Assembly: GCA_947387575.1 (NCBI GenBank) | Contig: CANDOC010000004.1 | Coordinates: 1 to 64,000, forward strand | Direction: 5' to 3' | Source: Spongorhabdus nitratireducens | GTDB taxonomy: Bacteria > Pseudomonadota > Gammaproteobacteria > Pseudomonadales > Endozoicomonadaceae | DNA: 64,000 nt | In this document: in pieces, positions 38,050 through 46,631 of the stretch | Numbering within the stretch: the stretch's first letter is position 1 | Layout: each line of letters begins with the position of its first letter | Translations under genes and position numbers: made by a program | The notes under the pieces: model-generated | Told to the model about the DNA's origin: nothing | Database searches by the model: none | Seen by the model: the letters and a program-made list of their open reading frames with translations, nothing else

Positions 38050-38080
38050 ACCCTGCTTTTCGGGAAGGAAGAGCAGGGTT
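38050..38080 (+). terminator. Terminator-like hairpin after gdhB
   Basis: An 11-bp stem (CCCTGCTTTTC/GAAGAGCAGGG, one G-U pair) has a 6-nt loop, starting about 22 nt after the gdhB stop. It separates gdhB from aruC. The 201-bp gap also holds a short direct repeat AAGGCAGTTT (38129-38138 and 38141-38150) of unknown meaning. I see no ArgR-type site there of the quality found at gdhB. Confidence 0.55.
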
Positions 38081-38228
38081 CATGAATAACAAATCGCTGT
38101 TATCAGTCAGGCCCCAGTCCTGCTGAAAAGGCAGTTTTTAAAGGCAGTTTCTGCCGTATTAAAAGAACGAGGCAGCTGGATTCAACCCCGAGTGCAGCTG
38201 GCTAAGCACGACAAAAGGAATAAGTAAA

Positions 38229-39455
38229 ATGTCAGAAGTAAAAGTAAGTCGGGAAACCTTTAACGATGTAATGGTACCCAACTACAATCCGCCGGCCATT
38301 ATTCCTGTTCGTGGTGAAGGTTCCCGTATCTGGGATCAGCAGGGCACAGAATTTATCGATTTTGCCGGTGGTATTGCCGTTAACGCGCTGGGTCACTCCC
38401 ATCCGCGTCTGGTTGCAGCCCTGAAAGATCAGGCTGATAACCTGTGGCACCTGAGCAACGTATTCACCAACGAACCGGCTCTGGAACTGGCCAAGCGCCT
38501 GACCGAGCTGACCTTTGCCGAGCGTGTATTCTTCTGTAACTCCGGTGCGGAAGCTAACGAAGCGGCTTTCAAGCTGGTACGTAAATATGCATTCGATAAC
38601 TTCGGTCCGGAAAAGAACGAAATTATCTCCTTCGAAAAATCCTTCCACGGTCGTACGCTGTTCACCGTATCCGTCGGTGGTCAGAAGAAGTACCGTGAAG
38701 GTTTCGAACCGGCTCCGGGTGGTATTACCCACGTTGAATACAACAACCTGGAAGCACTGAAAGAAGCCATTTCCGACCGTACCTGCGCTGTCGTAATGGA
38801 ACCGGTACAGGGTGAAGGCGGTATCATTCCGGCAACTCCGGAATTCGTTAAAGGTGTTCGTGAACTGTGTGATCAGCACAATGCCCTGCTGGTATTTGAT
38901 GAAGTTCAGACCGGTGCCGGTCGTACTGGCGAACTGTATGCCTACATGGGTATGGACGTAACTCCGGACGTACTGACCAGCGCCAAGGGCCTGGGCGGCG
39001 GCTTCCCTGTTGGTGCCATGTTGACCACTGCCAAGATTGCTGAAAGCCTGGGCATGGGTACTCACGGCAGCACCTATGGCGGTAACCCGCTGGCTTGTCG
39101 AGTTGCTCTGGAAGTGATCAACACCCTGAGCGATGAAAAGCTGCTGGCTGACGTCAAGCGCAAGTTCGGTCTGTTTGTTGACGGCCTGGAAAGCATCGGT
39201 GCCAAGCACGGTATCTTTGAAGATGTTCGTGGCAGCGGCCTGCTGGTTGGTGGCGAGCTGAAAGGCGAATGGAAAGGCAAAGGTCCGCGCTTCCTGGCAG
39301 CTGCCCGTGAAGAAGGTCTGATGCTGCTGGTAGCCGGCCCTAACGTACTGCGTATGACTCCGTCCCTGATCATTTCGGATGAAGATATCAAGGAAGGTAT
39401 GATTCGTCTGGAGCGTGCGGTAGCCAAGGTTGTGGCTGAAGGCGCTGACGCTTAA
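38229..39455 (+). CDS. aruC: Succinylornithine/acetylornithine aminotransferase
   Basis: 408-aa PLP-dependent class III aminotransferase. In the AST pathway it moves the amino group of N2-succinylornithine to 2-oxoglutarate, giving succinylglutamate semialdehyde; the same family serves arginine synthesis (ArgD). The PLP-binding Lys lies in [11 protein letters not shown] (about 254). [15 protein letters not shown] and [12 protein letters not shown] are intact. AAGGA precedes the ATG by about 9 nt. The AruC (catabolic) role is assigned from the position between gdhB and aruFG/astDB. It has its own terminator, so it is probably transcribed alone. Codon use is very regular, suggesting high expression. 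Confidence 0.93.
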   Translation: MSEVKVSRETFNDVMVPNYNPPAIIPVRGEGSRIWDQQGTEFIDFAGGIAVNALGHSHPRLVAALKDQADNLWHLSNVFTNEPALELAKRLTELTFAERVFFCNSGAEANEAAFKLVRKYAFDNFGPEKNEIISFEKSFHGRTLFTVSVGGQKKYREGFEPAPGGITHVEYNNLEALKEAISDRTCAVVMEPVQGEGGIIPATPEFVKGVRELCDQHNALLVFDEVQTGAGRTGELYAYMGMDVTPDVLTSAKGLGGGFPVGAMLTTAKIAESLGMGTHGSTYGGNPLACRVALEVINTLSDEKLLADVKRKFGLFVDGLESIGAKHGIFEDVRGSGLLVGGELKGEWKGKGPRFLAAAREEGLMLLVAGPNVLRMTPSLIISDEDIKEGMIRLERAVAKVVAEGADA

Positions 39456-39476
39456 GTCGATAGTTTCTGTCCGTAA

Positions 39477-39504
39477 AACCAGCCTGATTCTATTCAGGCT
39501 GGTT
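39477..39504 (+). terminator. Terminator after aruC
   Basis: A perfect 11-bp stem AACCAGCCTGA/TCAGGCTGGTT with a 6-nt loop, 21 nt after the aruC stop and followed by a T-containing stretch. Confidence 0.75.
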
Positions 39505-39598
39505 CATTTCAATATATTTCAGCTCTTCCAGATGCCACGCCTTCATAAACCACAATAGCTGCTACTTTTAAAAAATAATTTTAAAAGGCACAAAAAGT

Positions 39599-40528
39599 AT
39601 GCACGGCAATTTTGGACGTATCTGGAACTCATGGCTTTTATGGATCGGATGCTGCTTGTTGTTTCTGGTTATACAAGAAGCTTCAGCACAGCCAAAAATT
39701 GTTCTGGTCACAGGTGCATCTAAAGGAATCGGTCTGGAAACAGTAAAACTGTTGGCAGAGGACTCTGCAAGATATGAAGTGCATGGTACGTTCCGTCAGG
39801 GCCCTCCTCCAGCAATCAATAATGTGACAATGCATCAGGTTGACTTGTCAGATGAAAAAGCCATTTCTGAGTTCTTAACTCAATTTGATAATGATGTGGG
39901 CCGGCCTGTATCAGTTCTTGTAAATAATGCCGGTATGGCTGTTTATGGTCCTCTGGAAATACTGGACCCGAATGATATTGCCTACCAAATAAGAGTTAAC
40001 CTGATAGCACCACTTTTATTAATGCGGCATTTCATTCCTGCAATGAGGGAGCATCTGGAAGGTTGTATTATTAATGTCAGTTCGGTTGCAGGTATGGTGG
40101 GTCCTCCGTTTATGGATGTGTACGCAGCATCAAAATTCGGGTTGGAAGGTGCCAGTGCCGCTCTATATGGCTACGTAGGAAAACTCAGTGATCAAGCCAA
40201 AATCCGTTGTCATTTGATTCAGCCGGGATTTACCAAAACAGGTTTCAAGGATGGCTGTAAACTGAATAAGCCAGCTGTAGATTCTTTGATTACTTTATGG
40301 GGCGGTTTTGAAAAAGTCCTGACAAGAGGCTTGGATAATGGGCAGGATCCACGGGATGTTGCGTTGAAAATAAAAGCTGTAATCGAGGATGAATCTGGAG
40401 AGCTACCTCTCAGGATTCAGACCAATGAAACAGATACACAGACGTATCGGGGGCGAGGTTGTGACATAACGGGTAAGTCTCTGGTTGCACCCAAGGATCC
40501 ATATCAATACTACAGATGTAATGATTGA
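39599..40528 (+). CDS. Short-chain dehydrogenase/reductase with an export signal
   Basis: 309 aa. A hydrophobic N-terminus (SWLLWIGCCLLFLVIQEASA, residues 11-30, AxA-type end) precedes a complete classical SDR domain: TGASKGIG (38-45), NNAGMAVYG (109-117), Ser162, Tyr175 and Lys179 in SS...YAASK. The segment PFMDVYAASKFGLEG is of the kind seen in retinol and 17-beta-hydroxysteroid dehydrogenases, though it also occurs in bacterial SDRs. SDRs are normally cytosolic, so a signal peptide or anchor is unusual. It is a single gene between the aruC terminator and the DUF1800 gene. The substrate is unknown. Confidence 0.82.
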   Translation: MHGNFGRIWNSWLLWIGCCLLFLVIQEASAQPKIVLVTGASKGIGLETVKLLAEDSARYEVHGTFRQGPPPAINNVTMHQVDLSDEKAISEFLTQFDNDVGRPVSVLVNNAGMAVYGPLEILDPNDIAYQIRVNLIAPLLLMRHFIPAMREHLEGCIINVSSVAGMVGPPFMDVYAASKFGLEGASAALYGYVGKLSDQAKIRCHLIQPGFTKTGFKDGCKLNKPAVDSLITLWGGFEKVLTRGLDNGQDPRDVALKIKAVIEDESGELPLRIQTNETDTQTYRGRGCDITGKSLVAPKDPYQYYRCND

Positions 40529-40827
40529 AAAGAAGGTGTGACAGTTTAATCTTCATTGTTTTTAAATTTCAGGTTGCTGTTTTATCAAACACTTGTTTCT
40601 GCCAGTCTTGCGATCGCTATAAAATGTTGACAGGTTTTTGATAAGAACCTGCATCAGCAAAAGTAGGGCAAGCACTTACTGATTTTGATGAAAAATTGAT
40701 TTGGAGCAAGTTGACAGGCTAATTACCAAGTGACCCTTTGAATTCTCAGTGATACATTTTTGTATCGTTACGGAGTGCGCATATTATCTGATGGGGCTCC
40801 GATGCGGGAATGGAGGAGTCACCAACC

Positions 40828-42540
40828 GTGAATAAGCAAACTGCGGCCAGCTTTCTGATGCAGGCCACACTGGGGGCTGATCAACAAGCCATTGATGATG
40901 TGGCTGATAAGGGCGTTGATGCCTGGCTTGACCGGCAGTTCAAGGCGAAGCTGACGCCGGATGATAGCTATCAGCAGGAAACCAACAAAATCTGGAAACA
41001 CTTTCGGCGTCGTCTGGTTCGAGCACACGGCAAGAAAGCTATTGATGGTGACGGTAATAATCCGGCGTTGCCCTACAACTGGTATTTCCGGATGGCCTGG
41101 TGGCATAAGGTGCTGTCTGTTCCCTCAATCAGTGAACACCTGCTAAGGCATCGAATTGCACTGGCACTCAGCGAGATTCTGGTCATATCAGAAAACTCAC
41201 AGCTGGAGCTGGATGCAGTCGCTATGGCCAGCTACTACGACATTTTCTATAAGCACGCTTTTGGTCAGTACAGCGATATTCTTTATGAAGTGTCGATGCA
41301 CCCGTGTATGGGTGTTTATCTATCCCATATGAATAACCAGAAGGCTGATCCTGAAAAAAATATTCACCCGGATGAAAACTATGCCCGGGAGATTATGCAG
41401 CTGTTCAGTATCGGGCTGTTCGAACTGAATCAGGATGGCAGCCGCAAGAAAGATAAACAGGGGCGTGATATCCCCACTTATGACAACCGGGATATTAAGG
41501 AAATGGCACGGGTCTTTACCGGGCTGAAAGCGGCCAGATATCTGTATGAATGGAACACCGGCTTTTTCCCGTACAACAATACACCGGTTGAGTTTGCGGA
41601 CGGTGTCAGCAAGGTTTATAAAACCATCCCGTTTGTAGATATGATCAGCCCGATGCTTGTGGATGAAAAGTTCCATGACAGGGGCGCCAAGAAACTACTC
41701 AAGGGACGTATCAGTATTGGTCCCGGTCAGTCAGGCAAGTCAGATATTCAGCAGGCAGTCAGTGCGCTGGTTTCCCATCCAAGCACAGCTCCGTTTATCG
41801 CCCGCAAACTGATTCAGCAGCTAGTCACCTCGAACCCCAGTCCAAACTATATTCAGGCCGTGGCAGCCCAGTTTGGTTCCAAGGGTAATATGGCTGCGGT
41901 TGTGCGTACCATTCTGACCCACCCTGAAGCCCGTCGCCCTGAAAAACTCAAATCACCGCTGCTGCGGGTTTCCCAGTTATTACGTGCTTTCAATGTCAGA
42001 AACCAGTCCGGCAAATTGTGGCTGGTGGGTGATGATATCAAGGAATCACTCGGACAACTGGCGCTTGCTTCCCCAACGGTCTTCAACTTTTACCGGCCGG
42101 ACTATACCCCTCACGGTCCGATTGAAAACAAGAGGCAGGTTGCGCCGGAGTTCGAGCTTCACAACTCTGCTACATCTGTTGCCTATATCAACACCATGTA
42201 TTACTGGTTCTTTGGCGACTACTTCCCACTGGTTAGCACCCGTATATCCCGCTCACATAAAAATATTGTCGAGCTTGATCCGGATACGCTGCATGCCAGT
42301 GGTGCCAACAGACTTGCACCGGACTTTTCATTTGAACTGGAACTGGCACGAAAGGGGCAGATTGATCAGTTGATTGAACATGTCAGTCTATTGCTGACCG
42401 GAAGCAAGAAGTGTGATGTGAAACGGGATATCAATGGTGCAGTATCGAACTATCCGGATGAAGCTGTATGGGTGGTTCAGACAGTCGTCTTTATGATTGC
42501 CATTTCTCCCCAATTTGCCGTACTGGAGGCTGCAGCATGA
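40828..42540 (+). CDS. DUF1800 domain-containing protein
   Basis: 570-aa protein of a family common in marine and soil bacteria and almost always paired with DUF1501. The family signature includes FLMQATLGADQQAIDD near the N-terminus, NYAREIMQLFSIGLFELN, and the C-terminal SPTVFNFYRPDYTPHG. GTG 40828 is preferred because GGAGGAG ends 9 nt upstream; the ATG at 40810 would place that ribosome site inside the gene. No signal peptide is apparent at either start. Its stop overlaps the next start (ATGA). Function is not established. The 281 bp upstream hold nothing I can name. Confidence 0.88.
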   Translation: MNKQTAASFLMQATLGADQQAIDDVADKGVDAWLDRQFKAKLTPDDSYQQETNKIWKHFRRRLVRAHGKKAIDGDGNNPALPYNWYFRMAWWHKVLSVPSISEHLLRHRIALALSEILVISENSQLELDAVAMASYYDIFYKHAFGQYSDILYEVSMHPCMGVYLSHMNNQKADPEKNIHPDENYAREIMQLFSIGLFELNQDGSRKKDKQGRDIPTYDNRDIKEMARVFTGLKAARYLYEWNTGFFPYNNTPVEFADGVSKVYKTIPFVDMISPMLVDEKFHDRGAKKLLKGRISIGPGQSGKSDIQQAVSALVSHPSTAPFIARKLIQQLVTSNPSPNYIQAVAAQFGSKGNMAAVVRTILTHPEARRPEKLKSPLLRVSQLLRAFNVRNQSGKLWLVGDDIKESLGQLALASPTVFNFYRPDYTPHGPIENKRQVAPEFELHNSATSVAYINTMYYWFFGDYFPLVSTRISRSHKNIVELDPDTLHASGANRLAPDFSFELELARKGQIDQLIEHVSLLLTGSKKCDVKRDINGAVSNYPDEAVWVVQTVVFMIAISPQFAVLEAAA

Positions 42541-43937
42541 AAGGATCTCAATTATCTCGCCGCAGCTTTCTGCAAAAATCCGGTGTTGTAATGGCCGGTT
42601 CTTCCCTGCTGTTGTCAGGGTTGCCGGGAACACAGCTGATGGCAGGCACCCGACAGGAGCCGCCGATAAATCTGCGACCGCAGCAGAAGGCGTTGGTCTT
42701 CCTGATGCTGGATGGTGGCAACGACAGCTATAACATGCTGGTGCCGATGTCTGCGCCGGAATACAAGGAATATTCCGACACCCGGGGCCACTTGGCACTG
42801 CCTGAACAGAAACTGCTGCCTCTGAATTCTTTTGAAGACGGTAAGGGCGAAATGTTTGGCCTGCATCCGTCCATGCCGGAAGTGCAGCAGCTGTTTAATA
42901 CCAACAAACTGTCATTTGTTGCCAATGTTGGCCCCCTGATCGAACGGGTCAGCAAATCCGAGTTTTACAGCAATACCCGTCGTCTGCCGGTTGGTTTGAT
43001 GTCGCATTCCGACCAGTTCCGCCATTGGCAGACTTCACGTCCAGGTGAGCGGATCAATCGTGGCTGGTTTGGTGCCTTTGCCGATGTGCTGCAGCCGGAT
43101 AAAACACCCGGTCAGGTACCGATGAATATCTCCCTTGCGGGCAGTAATATCATGCAGAACGGTGCTGTTGATACCAGCTATGCCATTACGGAGAAAGGCA
43201 GCGTTGGTATGCTGTTCAAGGATCAGAATGGTGAGTTTGACCGGATTCTGCAGCGCTCGGTTGATAGTGTTCTGAACCGCCGGTATGACAGTCCTTTCAA
43301 ACAGACCTACGCATCTTTTACCCGTACTGCACAGCGCCAGCATGAATCCTTCAGTAGTGCGGTGAATAAGGTTAACCTGGGCACTCGATTCTCTGATTCA
43401 GACCTGTCCAAACAGCTGAAGATGGTGGCTCGCAGTATCAAGGCCTCTGCCGACCTGGGATTGCCTCAACAGACATTCTTCCTGCGCTATATCGGTTGGG
43501 ACCACCATGATGAATTGCTGAAGAGTCATGCCCGGATGCTGCGTATTGTCAGCCAGGCCATGGGTGAATTCCAAACCGCTCTGAATGAACTCGATATTGC
43601 TGACAAAGTGGTGACCTTTACTGGTTCCGACTTTGGCCGTACCCTGACTTCCAACGGCAACGGTACTGACCATGGCTGGGGCGGCAATATCATGGTAATG
43701 GGTGAAGCGGTGAATGGTGGCAAGGTGCTCGGTGACTATCCATCCCTGGCACTGAACAGCGATCTGGATGTAGGTGACGGAGTGTTGATTCCAACCACTT
43801 CAACCGATCAGGTCTATGCCGAACTGGCCATGTGGTTTGGCGTCAACAGAAATGACCTGACTACGCTGTTCCCCAACCTGGGTAACTTCTACAAGCCTGC
43901 AACAGGCGAAGGATTACTGGGGCTTATTAACGCCTGA
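42537..43937 (+). CDS. DUF1501 protein with Tat signal peptide
   Basis: 466 aa. The N-terminus has the twin-arginine motif SRRSFLQKS followed by a hydrophobic stretch (VVMAGSSLLLSGLPG) and a likely cleavage after LMAG, so the folded protein is exported by Tat. The DUF1501 domain belongs to the alkaline phosphatase/sulfatase superfamily by family knowledge. It has FLMLDGGNDSYNMLVP, GLHPSMPEV, TGSDFGRTL and DHGWGGNIMVMG. The start overlaps the DUF1800 stop, which indicates a coupled two-gene operon. The substrate is unknown. Confidence 0.9.
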   Translation: MKGSQLSRRSFLQKSGVVMAGSSLLLSGLPGTQLMAGTRQEPPINLRPQQKALVFLMLDGGNDSYNMLVPMSAPEYKEYSDTRGHLALPEQKLLPLNSFEDGKGEMFGLHPSMPEVQQLFNTNKLSFVANVGPLIERVSKSEFYSNTRRLPVGLMSHSDQFRHWQTSRPGERINRGWFGAFADVLQPDKTPGQVPMNISLAGSNIMQNGAVDTSYAITEKGSVGMLFKDQNGEFDRILQRSVDSVLNRRYDSPFKQTYASFTRTAQRQHESFSSAVNKVNLGTRFSDSDLSKQLKMVARSIKASADLGLPQQTFFLRYIGWDHHDELLKSHARMLRIVSQAMGEFQTALNELDIADKVVTFTGSDFGRTLTSNGNGTDHGWGGNIMVMGEAVNGGKVLGDYPSLALNSDLDVGDGVLIPTTSTDQVYAELAMWFGVNRNDLTTLFPNLGNFYKPATGEGLLGLINA

Positions 43938-43951
43938 AAGTAATCTTCTGG

Positions 43952-43988
43952 ACACCAAACCTGCAGTCTGGAGTTGCGGGTTTGGTGT
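43952..43988 (+). terminator. Terminator after the DUF1800-DUF1501 operon
   Basis: A 13-bp stem (ACACCAAACCTGC/GCGGGTTTGGTGT, one G-U pair) with an 11-nt loop, 14 nt after the stop codon. Confidence 0.7.
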
Positions 43989-44049
43989 TATTCAAACCGT
44001 TTTCCGCTGCGTATCCATACTCTTTCCAAGGTTATTTACACCTCAAAAC

Positions 44050-44091
44050 TGTCCGGTTTCTGAAACTTTCTGTCGCGTTACCGACAGAAGC
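44050..44091 (+). promoter_or_regulatory. ArgR-type (AraC-family) operator upstream of the M20-aruFG-astDB cluster
   Basis: Direct half-sites TGTCCG-N8-AA-N5 (44050-44070) and TGTCGC-N8-CA-N5 (44071-44091) keep the same 21-bp register as at gdhB and match the Pseudomonas ArgR pattern except for one base. The downstream half ends exactly where the -35 hexamer of the promoter at 44086-44114 begins. The first base of the second half-site lies 38 bp before the -10 box here and 36 bp at gdhB. Confidence 0.72.
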
Positions 44092-44114
44092 TCTCGGTTT
44101 TTACTCATTATAAT
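44086..44114 (+). promoter_or_regulatory. Predicted promoter of the arginine succinyltransferase cluster
   Basis: A perfect -10 box TATAAT (44109-44114) lies 17 bp after a poor -35 (AGAAGC) that is covered by the ArgR-type site. The expected transcription start is near 44121, which coincides with the first in-frame ATG of the M20 gene and favours the ATG at 44151 as the true start. Confidence 0.6.
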
Positions 44115-44150
44115 GGTGGCATGTCTAACAACAAAAAAGCCGCTTACTCT

Positions 44151-45386
44151 ATGAATAACCACTCGTTCTCGAGCTGGCTGTCGTGGCTGGATGACCAGCA
44201 AGACAGCATGCTGGCCGATACCATTCGACTGGCCGAAATCAATTCCGGCAGTCTGAATGCAGACGGCGTCAATCAGGTTCGTGAAGTATTGTCCGAGCTG
44301 GTTGGTGTACTGGGTGGCGAACAGGAAGTCATTGAAGTTGCTCCGTTCAAGCAAATCGATGATAACGGCAATGAAGTTTTTCATGAGCTGGGCAAGGCAC
44401 TGCGTGTGCGTAAACGTCCGGAAGCTCCGCTGCAGATTTTCTTCTGCGGCCATATGGATACCGTATTTGCGATAGATCATTCATTCCAGAAAGTAACCTG
44501 GCTGGATGACAATACCCTGAATGGTCCCGGCGTTGCCGACCTGAAAGGTGGCCTGGTCGTGATGATGCGTGCTATTGCAGCACTGGAACGCAGCCCCTGG
44601 GCTGACAAGGTCGGCTGGGAAATCCTGTTTAACCCGGATGAAGAGATCGGGTCTCAGGGTTCTGCACCGCTGATTGTTGAAGCGGCAAAACAATGCGACC
44701 TGGGCATGATTTACGAGCCCAGCATGCCGGACGGTACCCTGGCCGGACAACGCAAGGGCAGTGGTAACTTCTCGGTCATTGCCAAGGGTCGTGCCGCTCA
44801 CGCGGGTCGTGAACATCACCTAGGTCGTAATGCGATCAGAGCCCTGTGTGACTTTGTCAGTGCACTGGATGACCTGAATGGTCAGCGTGAAGGCGTTACC
44901 ATCAATCCGGGTTATATCCACGGTGGTGGTGCAACCAACGTAGTGCCGGACAATGCGGTATTCCATTTCAATATTCGTATTGAAAAGCCGGAAGATGAAC
45001 AGTGGTGCCTGGATAACATGCAGCCACTGATCGACAAGATTAATCAGCGTGATGGCATCGAGCTGGTACTGGAAGGCGGCTTTACCCGTCCACCGAAAGT
45101 ACTGTCAGGTGCCAACCTGAAACTGTTTGAACTGGCCAAAGAGTGTGGTGCCGACCTGGATATGAGTATCCAGTGGAAACCAACCGGTGGCTGCTGTGAC
45201 GGCAACAATCTGGCTGCAGCCGGCGTACCTAATATTGATACCCTGGGTGTACAGGGCGGCAAAATCCACAGTGCAGATGAGTACCTGCTGGCAAACAGCT
45301 TGGTACCCAGAGCCAAGCTCAGTGCATTGATGCTGATGAAGCTGGCCAGTAGCGAAGATCTGTCCTGGCTCAAGCAGCAGGGATAA
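44151..45386 (+). CDS. M20 family metallo-amidohydrolase (ArgE/DapE/CPG2 type) of the arginine cluster
   Basis: 411 aa from ATG 44151 (421 from ATG 44121). Zinc-site residues typical of M20 are present: His and Asp in FFCGHMDTV, bridging Asp in GPGVADLKGG, Glu-Glu in NPDEEIGS, a Glu in IYEPS, and the C-terminal His in GKIHSADE. The dimerisation domain contains GRAAHAG. It opens the aruF-aruG-astD-astB cluster, ending 5 nt before aruF. M20 enzymes cleave N-acyl amino acids (DapE removes succinyl). It may therefore hydrolyse N-succinylglutamate in place of AstE, of which no gene is seen here. That role is inferred. A carboxypeptidase G2-like activity is the alternative. Confidence 0.85.
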   Translation: MNNHSFSSWLSWLDDQQDSMLADTIRLAEINSGSLNADGVNQVREVLSELVGVLGGEQEVIEVAPFKQIDDNGNEVFHELGKALRVRKRPEAPLQIFFCGHMDTVFAIDHSFQKVTWLDDNTLNGPGVADLKGGLVVMMRAIAALERSPWADKVGWEILFNPDEEIGSQGSAPLIVEAAKQCDLGMIYEPSMPDGTLAGQRKGSGNFSVIAKGRAAHAGREHHLGRNAIRALCDFVSALDDLNGQREGVTINPGYIHGGGATNVVPDNAVFHFNIRIEKPEDEQWCLDNMQPLIDKINQRDGIELVLEGGFTRPPKVLSGANLKLFELAKECGADLDMSIQWKPTGGCCDGNNLAAAGVPNIDTLGVQGGKIHSADEYLLANSLVPRAKLSALMLMKLASSEDLSWLKQQG

Positions 45387-45391
45387 GGGAT

Positions 45392-46417
45392 ATGTGGCTG
45401 GTACGTCCTGTTCAGTATTCAGATCTTCCTGCACTGGAACAGCTGGCCGTAATGGCTCGGGGGCTGGTGACAACGTTGCCGGCCAACCGGGACTATCTGG
45501 CAGAGCTGGTGGCCGATACCCGCCATGCGCTTGCAGCTGATATCCGTGAACCCGGTGGTGAGACTTACCACTTTGTGCTGGAAGATACGACAACCGGCCG
45601 GGTGCGGGGTATTGCCGGGATTGATTCCGGGGTTGGTCTGAAAACACCCTTTTACAGTTTCAGAAAAGAATCTGTAGTCCATGCATCGCCGGAAATGCAG
45701 ATGCATAACCGTATTCCGGCGTTAAGACTGTGTCATGAGTACACAGGTGCCTCTGCACTGTGCACATTCTTTATTGATCCCCAGTTTCATAACCGGGACA
45801 GCCTGCACTTGCTGAGTCGTGCCCGACTACTGTTTATCAATGCCCACCGGTCACGTTTCAGTGATCGTATTCTGGCGGAGATGCAGGGTCCCCGGAATGA
45901 TAAAGGCGTATCGCCTTTCTGGGAGAGTCTGGGACGGCACTTTTTCAGTATGGATATTAATCAGGCGATGTATCTGGCAGGTATCAGGGCAAAGACGTTT
46001 ATTGCTGACCTGCTGCCGGAGCATCCGATCTATATTCCGATGCTGACCGAAATGGCTCAGAAAGCAATCGGTGAAGTCCATCCCGGCAGGCATGATGTGA
46101 TGGACCGGTTGCTGGCAGAGGGCTTCAGGGCTCAGGGCTGTATCGATATTTTTGATGGTGGCCCGCAACTTGAAGCCAGAGTCGATCAACTGCTGACGCT
46201 GAAGCGCACTCAGCCCTTTGAATTTGATGCTGAGAATGTGCGATCAGTGGGTGATATCAGCAAAGCTGAAACCCAGAGTATTGTGACCAACAACAGTCTG
46301 AAAAATTTCCGCTGTTTGTTAACTACACTGGATCAGCAGAAACCACGGTTATTGCCGCTGGAAGCAGATTTGCTACAGCTTGAAAAGAAGCATTCAGTTG
46401 CTTGTGTAAGTTTATAA
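45392..46417 (+). CDS. aruF: Arginine N-succinyltransferase, alpha subunit
   Basis: 341 aa (Pseudomonas AruF about 338). It catalyses, with AruG, the transfer of succinyl from succinyl-CoA to the alpha-amino group of arginine, the first AST step. Family motifs visible are MWLVRPVQYSDLPALEQLA, YHFVLEDTTTGRVRGIAGI, FYSFRKESVVHAS, RLCHEYTGASALCTFFIDP, and SPFWESLGRHFFSMD, the last strictly shared with AruG. It starts 5 nt after the M20 hydrolase stop. It is a paralogue of AruG (clear tandem duplication). The first residues show no signal or membrane helix. Confidence 0.93.
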   Translation: MWLVRPVQYSDLPALEQLAVMARGLVTTLPANRDYLAELVADTRHALAADIREPGGETYHFVLEDTTTGRVRGIAGIDSGVGLKTPFYSFRKESVVHASPEMQMHNRIPALRLCHEYTGASALCTFFIDPQFHNRDSLHLLSRARLLFINAHRSRFSDRILAEMQGPRNDKGVSPFWESLGRHFFSMDINQAMYLAGIRAKTFIADLLPEHPIYIPMLTEMAQKAIGEVHPGRHDVMDRLLAEGFRAQGCIDIFDGGPQLEARVDQLLTLKRTQPFEFDAENVRSVGDISKAETQSIVTNNSLKNFRCLLTTLDQQKPRLLPLEADLLQLEKKHSVACVSL

Positions 46418-46435
46418 GTTTTTATGTGGTTTTCC

Positions 46436-46511
46436 GGGCTGCTTATCATCTGCAGCCCAGACACTGGCTAGACAGATAAATAGCCAATAAGGGCTGTAGG
46501 GAATGCAGCCC
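46436..46511 (+). repeat. Three tandem hairpins between aruF and aruG
   Basis: The 214-bp gap between the paralogous subunit genes holds GGGCTGC-N9-GCAGCCC (46436-46458), GGCTA-N10-TAGCC (46466-46485) and GGGCTG-N9-CAGCCC (46491-46511). The first and third share the same arms. No T tract follows them. They may stabilise or process the transcript, or attenuate aruG. No gene fits in the gap. Confidence 0.6.
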
Positions 46512-46631
46512 CCAAGAATAACAGGGATGAAGATTTTCTCATGATCACGCCTGGTTGCTGTGCTCCGGAAACAGGGGACAGCAGACAAACCAGCGCGTTC
46601 AATAATAATTTGGTAGTTGGGGATATTGCCC

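Noticed and set aside
38028-38228. Search for an ArgR-type site upstream of aruC
   Set aside because: Only one degenerate half-site (TGCCGT-N8-AA at 38152) without a matching partner; too weak to report as an operator.
38232-39209. 325-codon open frame on the minus strand
   Set aside because: Antisense shadow of aruC caused by its very regular codon use; no start signal or recognisable product.
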